A stretch of DNA of 15,314 nucleotides from an uncultured Collinsella sp. (GTDB taxonomy: Bacteria > Actinomycetota > Coriobacteriia > Coriobacteriales > Coriobacteriaceae), in assembly GCA_902496375.1 (NCBI GenBank), contig CABVAS010000018.1:1-15314 (forward strand), given 5' to 3'. Position 1 is the first letter of the stretch. Every line of letters begins with the position of its first letter. The notes under the pieces were generated by a model that ran no database searches, was not told the DNA's origin, and saw nothing but the letters and a program-made list of their open reading frames with translations. The position numbers and the translations under genes are program-made. Positions 6,461 to 13,013 of this stretch are shown one piece after another.

Positions 6461-7249
6461 CTACATTTCACCGCCCTGCAAGGAACACCAAGCACCCTGG
6501 GCATCCGTGGTGAGAATCACCGGACCGTCATTGGTAATGGCGACGGTGTTCTCGTAGTGCGCGGCGGGCAGGTGGTCGTTGGTCGTAACAATCCAACCGT
6601 CGGAGCCCGTGCTCACATGGTTGGAACCCATCGTAACCATCGGCTCGATGGCAATGACCATGCCGGCCTGGAGGCGAACGCCCCTCCCCTTCTTTCCATA
6701 GTTAGGAACGTTGGGGTCCTCGTGCATCACGCGGCCAATGCCATGGCCCACATAGTCGCGAAGCACGCCGTAACCGTGAGACTCGGCGAGGGACTGAACG
6801 GCATAACCGACGTCCCCGATATGGTTACCGGGGACAGCCTGCTCGATGGCAGCCTTAAGGCAATCGCGCGTAACCTCGCACAGGGCCTTGGCCTCGGGCG
6901 TGGGGGTGCCGACGAAAAACGTCCAAGCGTTATCGCCGACCCAACCGTCGACAACGGCTCCCGTATCGATGGAAATGATATCGCCATCGCGCAGGATCAT
7001 GTCGGGGTTGGGAATACCGTGGACCACGGCATCGTTGATCGATGCGCAAATGGTTCCCGGGAACCCGCCGTAACCCTTAAAGGCCGGGATGCCGCCATGC
7101 ATGCGGATAATCTGCTCCGCGAGCTGATCGAGCTCAAAGGTCGAAACGCCGGGGCGCACCATGGCTCCAACGTGGCGGAGCGCCATCTTAGATAGCGCTC
7201 CTGCCTTCTTCATCTGCTCGATTTGCGTTGCAGACTTAATCTTGATCAT
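6461..7249 (-). CDS. map: Methionine aminopeptidase, type I
   Basis: A 262-residue metalloenzyme that removes the initiator methionine from nascent proteins. All five metal ligands of the pita-bread fold are present: D95 (SIDTG), D106 (GDNAWT), H169 (GHGIG), E202 (IEPM) and E233 (YENTVAIT). The substrate-binding H77 (VHGIP) and H176 are also kept. Length is that of type I enzymes without an N-terminal zinc-finger extension. The ATG overlaps the adk stop as ATGA (7246-7249), implying translational coupling. Order secY-adk-map-infA is the usual one in actinobacteria and Firmicutes. Confidence 0.97.
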   Translation of the reverse strand: MIKIKSATQIEQMKKAGALSKMALRHVGAMVRPGVSTFELDQLAEQIIRMHGGIPAFKGYGGFPGTICASINDAVVHGIPNPDMILRDGDIISIDTGAVVDGWVGDNAWTFFVGTPTPEAKALCEVTRDCLKAAIEQAVPGNHIGDVGYAVQSLAESHGYGVLRDYVGHGIGRVMHEDPNVPNYGKKGRGVRLQAGMVIAIEPMVTMGSNHVSTGSDGWIVTTNDHLPAAHYENTVAITNDGPVILTTDAQGAWCSLQGGEM

Positions 7250-7872
7250 AGACCGAGAGCCTCTTTGACATCCCCGTACACGGTCTCGCGAGCCTGGTCA
7301 CCGTTGACCGACTTGAGCAGACCCTGGCCACGATAGTAGTCGACGAGCGGGCTCGTGGACTTCTCGTAGACGTCGAGACGGTTCTTGATGGTCTCGGGCT
7401 TGTCGTCGTCGCGCTGATACATCTCGCCACCGCACTTGGGGCAGGTAGCATCGGCAGCCGTGCCGGTGTAACCGCAGGCGCGGCAGGTGCGACGCGAAGA
7501 CAGACGATCGATGATGACCTCGGGGGCCACGTCGACCAGAAGGGCGCAGTCGATCTCGCGACCCATGGCGGAGAGCTCGGAATCGAGCGTCACAGCCTGG
7601 GCGGTGTTGCGCGGGAAGCCGTCGAGGATGAAGCCCTGCTGGGCGTCATCGGCGGCAAGGCGCTCCTTGACAAGGTCGATCACGAGCTGGTCGGGGACGA
7701 GCTCGCCAGCGTCCATGTACTTCTTAGCCTGAATACCAAGCTCGGTGCCACCCTTGACGGCAGCACGCAGCAGGTCGCCCGTGGAAATGTGAGCGACGCC
7801 AAACTCGGCGACGAGCTCCTGTGCGACGGTGCCCTTACCGGCACCCGGAGCTCCGAGCAATACGAGGTTCAT
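7246..7872 (-). CDS. adk: Adenylate kinase with zinc-binding LID
   Basis: A 208-residue cytosolic kinase catalysing ATP + AMP to 2 ADP. The P-loop is GAPGAGKGT (7-15), the AMP-binding region includes ISTGDLLRAA and the DGFPRN motif, and the LID (about 124-160) carries C130-x2-C133 and C144-x2-C147, the four-cysteine zinc site of Gram-positive-type long adenylate kinases. The ATG at 7870-7872 is chosen because GAGGAGGA lies six bases upstream; an in-frame TTG at 7878 falls inside that spacing and is unlikely. secY ends 18 bases upstream and map overlaps by four bases downstream. Confidence 0.97.
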   Translation of the reverse strand: MNLVLLGAPGAGKGTVAQELVAEFGVAHISTGDLLRAAVKGGTELGIQAKKYMDAGELVPDQLVIDLVKERLAADDAQQGFILDGFPRNTAQAVTLDSELSAMGREIDCALLVDVAPEVIIDRLSSRRTCRACGYTGTAADATCPKCGGEMYQRDDDKPETIKNRLDVYEKSTSPLVDYYRGQGLLKSVNGDQARETVYGDVKEALGL

Positions 7873-7890
7873 GAGCAATCCTCCTCTAGC

Positions 7891-9177
7891 CTATTTAAAG
7901 AATCCATCGTAATCATACATCTTGATCTGGCCTTCGAGCTTATCGACTGTGTCGAGCACGACGCCGACCATGATGAGGATGGACGTGCCGCCAAATGCCT
8001 GGATCAGATGGTTACCCGTGAAGGAGAAGATGATCGAAGGCACGATGGCGATGAGCGCCAAAAAGACAGCGCTGGGAAGCGTAATCTTGTTGAGCGCGTT
8101 CTTGATGTAGGCCGCGGTAGCCCTACCCGGACGCACGCCCGGAATAAAGCCGCCCTGCTTCTTAAGGTTGTCGGCCGTATCATCGGGGTTGAACACCATG
8201 GAGGTGTAGAAGTACGCGAAGAACACGATGAGGACAACGTTAAGCACCCAGTTGAGCCAACCGGTCGAAAGCGCAGAGGCAACTGCCTGAATCCAGCCGA
8301 TGCCGGGGAAGAACACGGCAATCTGGGCCGGGAAGTACAGCAGCGCCGAAGCGAAGATGATCGGCACGACGCCCGCGGTGTTGACCTTGATGGGCAGGTA
8401 GGTGGTCTGGCCACCCATCATGCGACGGCCCACGACGCGCTTAGCGTAGGAGACCGGAATGCGGCGCTGGCCGCGCTCAAGGAAAACGATCAGCGGGATA
8501 ACCAGCAGGATGATGGCGCAGATGATCACCATGGTGATGATGCCACCGGCATTGCCCTCGGTGCTGGAGAAGATCGCCTGCGGCAGACCGGCCATGATGT
8601 TCGCAAAGATAATCAGCGACATGCCATTGCCGATACCGCGCTGGGTGATGAGCTCACCAATCCACATGATCAGCATGGCGCCCGCGGTGAGCGTGCCGAC
8701 GATCATGAGGTCGAAGATGATCTCGGGAGCGCCGGCGCCATTAAAGCTGATGCCGAAGCTCTTAAAGAGGAAGAGGTAACCCACGGAGTTGAGGATTGCC
8801 AGAGCCAAGGTAAGGTAACGCGAATACTGCGTAATCTTGGTCTGACCGACCTCGCCCTCGCGGGCAAGCTCATGCAGGGAAGGCACAACGGCCTGGAGCA
8901 TCTGGAGGATGATCGAGCTGGTGATGTAAGGCATGATGCCCAGCGAAAACACCGACACATAGCTCAACGCGCCGCCAGAGAAAAGATTCAGGAGGGCCAT
9001 AGCACCTGCGGCGACCGAATTGTTATCGGTCGAGAAAAGGCCCAGCATCCCCTGGAAGGGAATGCCGGGCACAGGAACGTGCGCACCAATGCGGTACACG
9101 ACGAGCATAGCTATGGTAAAAAGAATCTTTTCGCGCAATTCTTTGATGCGGAAAGCATTCTTAAGACCATTTAGCAC
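7891..9177 (-). CDS. secY: Protein translocase subunit SecY
   Basis: A 428-residue integral membrane protein forming the pore of the Sec translocon. Ten hydrophobic segments can be traced, starting at about 19-37 (LFTIAMLVVYRIG) and ending with TSILIMVGVVLDTV near the C terminus. The family signature GGALSYVSVFSLGIMPYI (68-85) and the adjacent TSSIILQMLQAVVPSL are intact. The cytosolic loops include QRGIGNGMSLIIF and the PGVRPGRATAAYI loop that contacts SecA and the ribosome. The start is GTG at 9175-9177, overlapping the end of rplO by seven bases, with GGAAAGG about ten bases before it. It is placed between rplO and adk as in most spc operons. Confidence 0.97.
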   Translation of the reverse strand: MLNGLKNAFRIKELREKILFTIAMLVVYRIGAHVPVPGIPFQGMLGLFSTDNNSVAAGAMALLNLFSGGALSYVSVFSLGIMPYITSSIILQMLQAVVPSLHELAREGEVGQTKITQYSRYLTLALAILNSVGYLFLFKSFGISFNGAGAPEIIFDLMIVGTLTAGAMLIMWIGELITQRGIGNGMSLIIFANIMAGLPQAIFSSTEGNAGGIITMVIICAIILLVIPLIVFLERGQRRIPVSYAKRVVGRRMMGGQTTYLPIKVNTAGVVPIIFASALLYFPAQIAVFFPGIGWIQAVASALSTGWLNWVLNVVLIVFFAYFYTSMVFNPDDTADNLKKQGGFIPGVRPGRATAAYIKNALNKITLPSAVFLALIAIVPSIIFSFTGNHLIQAFGGTSILIMVGVVLDTVDKLEGQIKMYDYDGFFK

Positions 9178-9620
9178 GGCAGCTCGACCTTTCCGCCGGC
9201 GGCCTCGATCTTGGCCTGCGCAGAAGCGCTGACCTTGTCGACCTTGACCGTGAACTTCTTGGTGAGCTCACCATTGCCGAGCACCTTGACGGGCTCGAAC
9301 TCGCTCTTGGTGATGCGAGCGGCCTTAAGAGCGGCACCGTCGATCACAGCGCCGTCCTCGAACTTGCGCTCGAGGCGCTCAACGTTAACAGCGGTGTACT
9401 CGATACGACGGGGGTTGCGGAAGCCCGGAAGCTTGGGCAGGCGCATAGCCAGCGGAGTCTGGCCACCCTCGAAGCCGGCACCCTTGGTGCCGCCAGAGCG
9501 GGAACCCTGGCCCTTCTGACCGCGGCCAGAAGTGGTGCCGTGACCCGAAGAATTGCCACGGCCGACGCGCTTGCGGTTCTTGGTGGAACCGGGCGCGGGA
9601 GTAAGATCGTGAAGCTGCAT
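9171..9620 (-). CDS. rplO: 50S ribosomal protein L15 (uL15)
   Basis: A 149-residue late-assembly large-subunit protein. The N-terminal Gly/Arg-rich extension contains the family stretch KNRKRVGRGNSSGHGTTSGR, followed by GQKGQGSRSGG, and the globular C-terminal part ends in KIEAAGGKVELPC. The terminal cysteine codon overlaps the secY GTG. The ATG at 9618-9620 lies four bases after the rpmD stop, preceded by AGGAG. A standard spc-operon member with no anomaly. Confidence 0.97.
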   Translation of the reverse strand: MQLHDLTPAPGSTKNRKRVGRGNSSGHGTTSGRGQKGQGSRSGGTKGAGFEGGQTPLAMRLPKLPGFRNPRRIEYTAVNVERLERKFEDGAVIDGAALKAARITKSEFEPVKVLGNGELTKKFTVKVDKVSASAQAKIEAAGGKVELPC

Positions 9621-9623
9621 TTG

Positions 9624-9806
9624 CTACTCCTCTACAATCTCGACAAGGTGCTTGACCTTGAAGATCATGCCGCGGACGGACTCGTTGTCAGCAATCTCGC
9701 GAACCTCGCGGATCCTGTGGAGACCGAGGGCACGGACAGTACGGACCTGGTCCTGCTTGCAACCGTTGGTGCTGCGGACCTGCTTGATCTTGATGGTGTC
9801 AGCCAT
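9624..9806 (-). CDS. rpmD: 50S ribosomal protein L30 (uL30)
   Basis: A 60-residue protein beginning MADTIKIKQVRSTNGCKQDQ and continuing VRTVRALGLHRIREVREIAD. The pattern RTVRALGLHRI(R/N) is the bacterial L30 signature, and the length is normal. It is packed tightly between rpsE (2-base gap) and rplO (3-base gap), so it is expected to be translationally coupled with both. Confidence 0.97.
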   Translation of the reverse strand: MADTIKIKQVRSTNGCKQDQVRTVRALGLHRIREVREIADNESVRGMIFKVKHLVEIVEE

Positions 9807-9808
9807 GC

Positions 9809-10333
9809 TTAGTTCTCCTTACCGACGAACATCTCGGAGACCGTCAGGCCACGGCGAGCCGCGACGTCCTCAGGGCTGGAGAGCTCCTTGAGGCCCTCGA
9901 CGGCAGCCTTGATGATGTTGAGGCCGTTGTCGGTACCGAGGGACTTGGACAGGACGTTCTTGATGCCAGCAAGCTCGAAGAGGGGACGCACAGCGCCGCC
10001 GGCGATAACGCCGGTACCCTCGACAGCGGGCTTGATGATGATGCGGCCAGCACCAAAGTGACCGAGAACCTCGTGCGGAATGGTGCCCTGATCGGTCACC
10101 GGCACGTGGAACATGTTCTTCTTGGCATCGAGAGACGCCTTGGAGATGGCCATGGGCACCTCAGCGGACTTGCCCATGCCAACGCCGACGTTGCCCTTGC
10201 CGTCGCCAACGACGACGAGAGCGACGAGGCTCATGCGACGACCGCCCTTGACGGTCTTCGACACGCGGTTGATGTAAACGACGCGCTCCTCGAACTCGGA
10301 GGCCTCGCGCTGCTGCTTCTGATTACGAGCCAT
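9809..10333 (-). CDS. rpsE: 30S ribosomal protein S5 (uS5)
   Basis: A 174-residue small-subunit protein at the mRNA entry tunnel, involved in decoding accuracy. The N-terminal S5 double-stranded RNA-binding-like domain (about 14-80) includes ERVVYINRVSKTVKGGRRMS and GDGKGNVGVGMGKSAEVPMA. The C-terminal domain includes GAGRIIIKPAVEGTGVIAGG and VRPLFELAGIKNVLSKSLG. Both are canonical. The ATG is preceded by an AGGAGG-type site within the 14-base gap after rplR. Confidence 0.98.
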   Translation of the reverse strand: MARNQKQQREASEFEERVVYINRVSKTVKGGRRMSLVALVVVGDGKGNVGVGMGKSAEVPMAISKASLDAKKNMFHVPVTDQGTIPHEVLGHFGAGRIIIKPAVEGTGVIAGGAVRPLFELAGIKNVLSKSLGTDNGLNIIKAAVEGLKELSSPEDVAARRGLTVSEMFVGKEN

Positions 10334-10347
10334 GTGCTACATACCTC

Positions 10348-10716
10348 CTAGAACTCGAGACCGGCGGCACGAGCACCGTCGGCGAGGGCCTTGACGCGGC
10401 CATGGTAGATACGGCCACCACGATCGAAAGCGACCTTGGTGATGCCGGCCTCGATGGCACGCTTGCCAACGAGCTGACCGACCTTCTCCGCAGCCTCCTT
10501 GTTCGAGGTGTGGGTGCCCTTGAACTCGGCCTCAAGGGTCGAGGCAGAGACGAGCGTCAGGCTGGAGCCCTTGCTGTCGTCGATGATCTGGGCATAGATG
10601 TTGGCGTTAGTACGGGTCACGCGAAGACGCGGACGCTCGGCGGTACCCGAGACCTTGCCGCGAACACGACGCTGACGACGCTTGAGGCCTTCCAGCTTCG
10701 CCTTATGCTTGTTCAT
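10348..10716 (-). CDS. rplR: 50S ribosomal protein L18 (uL18)
   Basis: A 122-residue 5S rRNA-binding protein of the central protuberance. The basic N terminus (KLEGLKRRQRRVRGKVSG) leads into RPRLRVTRTNANIYAQIIDD and the conserved C-terminal FDRGGRIYHGRVKALADGAR. The ATG at 10714-10716 is preceded by AGGAG seven bases away. A 75-base spacer with a hairpin separates it from rplF, longer than other gaps in this part of the operon. Confidence 0.97.
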   Translation of the reverse strand: MNKHKAKLEGLKRRQRRVRGKVSGTAERPRLRVTRTNANIYAQIIDDSKGSSLTLVSASTLEAEFKGTHTSNKEAAEKVGQLVGKRAIEAGITKVAFDRGGRIYHGRVKALADGARAAGLEF

Positions 10717-10744
10717 ACGTAAACTCCTAAAAAGGTTGATCTTG

Positions 10745-10766
10745 CCAGCACCTAACGGGGTGCTGG
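10745..10766 (-). promoter_or_regulatory. Hairpin in the rplF-rplR spacer
   Basis: CCAGCACC and GGTGCTGG form a perfect 8-bp stem around a 6-base loop in the 75-base spacer. On the coding strand the next T-run (five T, 10732-10736) starts only after about eight bases, so termination would be weak at best. It may be an mRNA stability, processing or attenuation element. Confidence 0.5.
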
Positions 10767-10791
10767 TCTTATGCGAGTAAGTCGGTTACGA

Positions 10792-11328
10792 CTACTTGGC
10801 GGCCTTACCCAGCTTGCGGCGGATGTGCTCGCCAACATAGTGGATACCTTTGCCCTTGTAAGGCTCGGGAGGACGATGGCCGCGGATCTCAGCGGCGATC
10901 TGACCGACCTGCTGCTTGTTGATACCCTTGACGTTCACGTGGGTGTTGTCGGGAACCTCGAAGGTGATGCCCTCGGGAGCCTCGACGATCACGGGGTGCG
11001 AGAAGCCCAGGGAGAACTCGAGGTTCTTGCCCTTCTGCTGCACGCGGTAACCGACGCCGGCGAGCTCGAGCTTCTTCTCGAAGCCCTCGGAAACGCCAAC
11101 AACCATGTTGTGGATGAGGGCGCGGGTGAGGCCGTGGCGGGCACGGGTCTCACGCTCGTCGTCGGGACGGGAAACGGTGAGGACGTTGTCCTCGACGTTG
11201 ATGGTGAGCTTCTCAAAAACATCGAGCTCGAGCTGGCCCTTGGGGCCCTTGACGACAACGTTGTTGCCGTTGACTGCCACTTCGACTCCGGCGGGAATCT
11301 GGACAGGCTTATTACCGATACGAGACAC
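10792..11328 (-). CDS. rplF: 50S ribosomal protein L6 (uL6), GTG start
   Basis: A 178-residue protein near the sarcin-ricin loop and factor-binding site. It consists of two similar alpha/beta domains: the first starts SRIGNKPVQIPAGVEV, the second covers about 83-170. The L6 signature PPEPYKGKGIHY is at the C-terminal end. The start is GTG (11326-11328) with AAGGAG seven bases upstream. rpsH ends 33 bases before it. Length and motifs are normal. Confidence 0.98.
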   Translation of the reverse strand: MSRIGNKPVQIPAGVEVAVNGNNVVVKGPKGQLELDVFEKLTINVEDNVLTVSRPDDERETRARHGLTRALIHNMVVGVSEGFEKKLELAGVGYRVQQKGKNLEFSLGFSHPVIVEAPEGITFEVPDNTHVNVKGINKQQVGQIAAEIRGHRPPEPYKGKGIHYVGEHIRRKLGKAAK

Positions 11329-11361
11329 GGTGATCTCCTTTCCTTCTACCTACCGAGCGAA

Positions 11362-11760
11362 TTACCAGACGTAAGCGATGATCTCGCCGCCGACGTTGTG
11401 CTTGCGGGCATCGCGGTCGGTCATGACGCCATGGCTGGTGGAAATAATGGCGGTACCAAGGCCACCGCGGACGCGGGGCATGTCGGCAACGCCGGTGTAC
11501 TTACGCAGGCCCGGCTTGGAAATGCGGCGGATGCCGTTGATGACCTTAGCCTTCTTGGGACCATACTTAAGCGTGATGTGCAGAGTCTTCTGGGGAACGG
11601 TGTCCTCGACATCGTAGCCCTCGATGTAGCCCTCCTCGTGCAGAACACGAGCGATCTCGACGAGCTTCTTGCTGCTCGGCATGGAGACCGTGGCCTTGTT
11701 CACAGAGTTAGCGTTACGGATGCGCGTAAGCATATCTGCGATCGGGTCTGTAAGGTTCAT
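11362..11760 (-). CDS. rpsH: 30S ribosomal protein S8 (uS8)
   Basis: A 132-residue primary 16S rRNA-binding protein, which in E. coli also represses spc-operon translation at the rplE start. The N terminus MNLTDPIADMLTRIRNANSV and the C-terminal signature GTAIISTSHGVMTDRDARKH (101-120) followed by NVGGEIIAYVW are canonical. GAAGGAG precedes the ATG. The 119-base gap from rpsN to rpsH is long for this operon and shows only weak dyads; no small gene is visible in it. Confidence 0.98.
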   Translation of the reverse strand: MNLTDPIADMLTRIRNANSVNKATVSMPSSKKLVEIARVLHEEGYIEGYDVEDTVPQKTLHITLKYGPKKAKVINGIRRISKPGLRKYTGVADMPRVRGGLGTAIISTSHGVMTDRDARKHNVGGEIIAYVW

Positions 11761-11879
11761 ACAGATTCTCCTTCGTTCTTGATGAACACGTGCTCTTGGT
11801 TCTTCGCCGCCCTTAACGGCAAAGCCTATTTAGCGCGTTTTCCCTGTTCCAAACTGATGCTTGAAACGCTGGTAGTGAC

Positions 11880-12065
11880 TTACCAGCTGGCCTTCTTAAC
11901 GCCGGGAAGCTCGCCCTTGAGTGCAAGCTCGCGGAAGCAGACACGGCACAGGCCGAACTTGCGGTACACAGAGTGCGGACGGCCGCAGCGCTGGCAGCGC
12001 GTGTACTCACGAGTAGAGAACTTCTGCTTGCGATTGCACTTGACGATCATCGATGTCTTAGCCAC
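11880..12065 (-). CDS. rpsN: 30S ribosomal protein S14 type Z (uS14), GTG start
   Basis: A 61-residue S14 of the short zinc-binding class. C24-x2-C27 and C40-x2-C43 (RCQRCGRPHSVYRKFGLCRV) form the zinc ribbon, and the C terminus GELPGVKKASW is the family ending. The start is GTG (12063-12065), supported by GAGGAGG about six bases upstream. It lies between rplE and rpsH as usual. Whether a zinc-free paralogue exists elsewhere cannot be seen here. Confidence 0.97.
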   Translation of the reverse strand: MAKTSMIVKCNRKQKFSTREYTRCQRCGRPHSVYRKFGLCRVCFRELALKGELPGVKKASW

Positions 12066-12099
12066 TTATATCCTCCTCACATAGAGTATTGTTCGCCCC

Positions 12100-12129
12100 A
12101 AGCGCCGCCCCCTTGTGGGAGCGGCGCTT
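12100..12129. promoter_or_regulatory. Strong 13-bp hairpin in the rplE-rpsN spacer
   Basis: On the coding (minus) strand AAGCGCCGCTCCC pairs with GGGGGCGGCGCTT around an ACAA loop, with a single G-U pair. It fills most of the 79-base spacer. After it the coding strand reads GGGGCGAAC, so there is no U-tract for termination. On the plus strand it is followed by TTTTA (counting the last stem bases), so it could act as a weak terminator of antisense transcription. It is most likely an mRNA stability or regulatory structure. Confidence 0.6.
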
Positions 12130-12144
12130 TTAGGGCAGGTGAAC

Positions 12145-12702
12145 CTATTTCTTGAACGGGAAACCGAAGGCGTCCAGAAGGGCCTTGGCCTCCTCATCGG
12201 TGTTGGCGGTGGTCACGAAAGTGATGTCCATACCACGCTGGTGATCGACGGAGTCGAAGTCGATCTCGGGGAAGATGAGCTGCTCGGTGACGCCCATGGA
12301 GAAGTTACCACGGCCGTCGAAGCTCTTGGCGGAGATGCCGCGGAAGTCGCGGATACGGGGGATCGCGACGGAGGTCAGACGATCGAAGAACTCCCACATA
12401 CGGTCGCCACGCAGGGTAACCTTGCAGCCGATCGGCATACCAGCGCGCAGGCGGAAGGTAGCGATGGACTTGCGGGCACGGGTGATCATCGGCTGCTGGC
12501 CGGTGATGGCGCGCAGGTCGCGCACGGCACCGTCGATGGCCTTGGAATCGGTAGCGGCCTCGCCGACACCCATGTTCACGACGATCTTCTCAAACTTGGG
12601 GATCATCATGACGTTCTCGTACTGGAACTTGTCCTGAAGCTGCTGCTTGACCTCGTTGTTGTACTTGGTCTTCAGACGCGGCACATACTTCTCTTCTGCC
12701 AT
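12145..12702 (-). CDS. rplE: 50S ribosomal protein L5 (uL5)
   Basis: A 185-residue 5S rRNA-binding protein contacting P-site tRNA. Family features include KIVVNMGVGEAATDSKAIDG, RAITGQQPMITRARKSIATF, a CKVTLRG segment and MGVTEQLIFPEIDFDSVD near the C terminus. The ATG at 12700-12702 has AAGGAG six bases upstream. It is the first ribosomal gene of the block here: rplX, which normally precedes it directly, is missing, and about 310 bases without a gene lie upstream. Confidence 0.98.
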   Translation of the reverse strand: MAEEKYVPRLKTKYNNEVKQQLQDKFQYENVMMIPKFEKIVVNMGVGEAATDSKAIDGAVRDLRAITGQQPMITRARKSIATFRLRAGMPIGCKVTLRGDRMWEFFDRLTSVAIPRIRDFRGISAKSFDGRGNFSMGVTEQLIFPEIDFDSVDHQRGMDITFVTTANTDEEAKALLDAFGFPFKK

Positions 12703-12929
12703 TGTTCACTCCTTCTTGGGGTTTTAAGCACGGGGCGTGGCCACGATGGGTTGTCCTCGTGCCTCCTGACTGCATCCGCGCCGCTCATGGCATTTCGCGG
12801 TTTGGACTCGACGCAGCAGGAGCCGACAAAACAATCGGTACTATACGCGCATCGGGAGCGTATTTCCAGAAAAACCTCTTCTGCCTGCACAACTCCACAA
12901 CTCCCTCGCACAAATGGATCCCAAAAAGC
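12703..12929 (-). other. Gene-free leader region upstream of rplE
   Basis: No convincing coding sequence is found on either strand: the short open frames lack recognisable motifs and none matches rplX, rplN or rpsQ. The region holds a candidate promoter (12840-12868), a predicted leader of about 130 bases between it and the rplE start, and a tandem CACAACTC duplication (12888-12903) upstream of the promoter. A leader this long before a ribosomal operon could carry autogenous control, but no known motif was recognised. Confidence 0.6.
12840..12868 (-). promoter_or_regulatory. Candidate sigma-70-like promoter for the rplE operon with internal dyad
   Basis: On the minus strand TGGAAA (12863-12868) and TATAGT (12840-12845) are separated by exactly 17 bases, matching 4/6 and 5/6 of the consensus. 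The spacer is flanked by a perfect dyad, ATACGC-N9-GCGTAT (12843-12863), overlapping the -10 element. It would drive rplE and the following genes, which have no other upstream promoter here. Confidence 0.5.
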
Positions 12930-12996
12930 AGTTGCGGTGAAATAGGGACTGTTGGGCGGCCTAACAGGCTTAAACAATCCGTATTTCACCGCAACT
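12923..12996 (-). terminator. Large palindromic terminator-like element after the XdhC-family gene
   Basis: AGTTGCGGTGAAATA (12930-12944) pairs perfectly with TATTTCACCGCAACT (12982-12996). The stem continues inward with GGACTGTT/AACAATCC (one mismatch) and ends in a GCCT-AAC-AGGC tip (12959-12969). On the minus strand it is followed after two bases by TTTTT (12923-12927), so it can terminate yqeB-xdhC transcription, whose last stop is at 13014. The long, well-conserved arms are unusual for a plain terminator and suggest a dispersed palindromic repeat. Confidence 0.75.
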
Positions 12997-13013
12997 TATT
13001 GGTGGGGATGCGA

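Noticed and set aside
12100..12132. The rplE-rpsN hairpin as a true plus-strand terminator
   Set aside because: No plus-strand gene precedes it, and only four T follow; an antisense role is possible but unsupported.
12888..12903. Tandem CACAACTC duplication upstream of the rplE promoter
   Set aside because: Two 8-bp copies are compatible with chance slippage; no further copies or associated motif.
12672..12989. A 105-codon minus-strand open frame upstream of rplE, considered as rplX or a new small gene
   Set aside because: It overlaps the rplE start in another frame, runs through the palindrome, has no L24 motif and no ribosome binding site.
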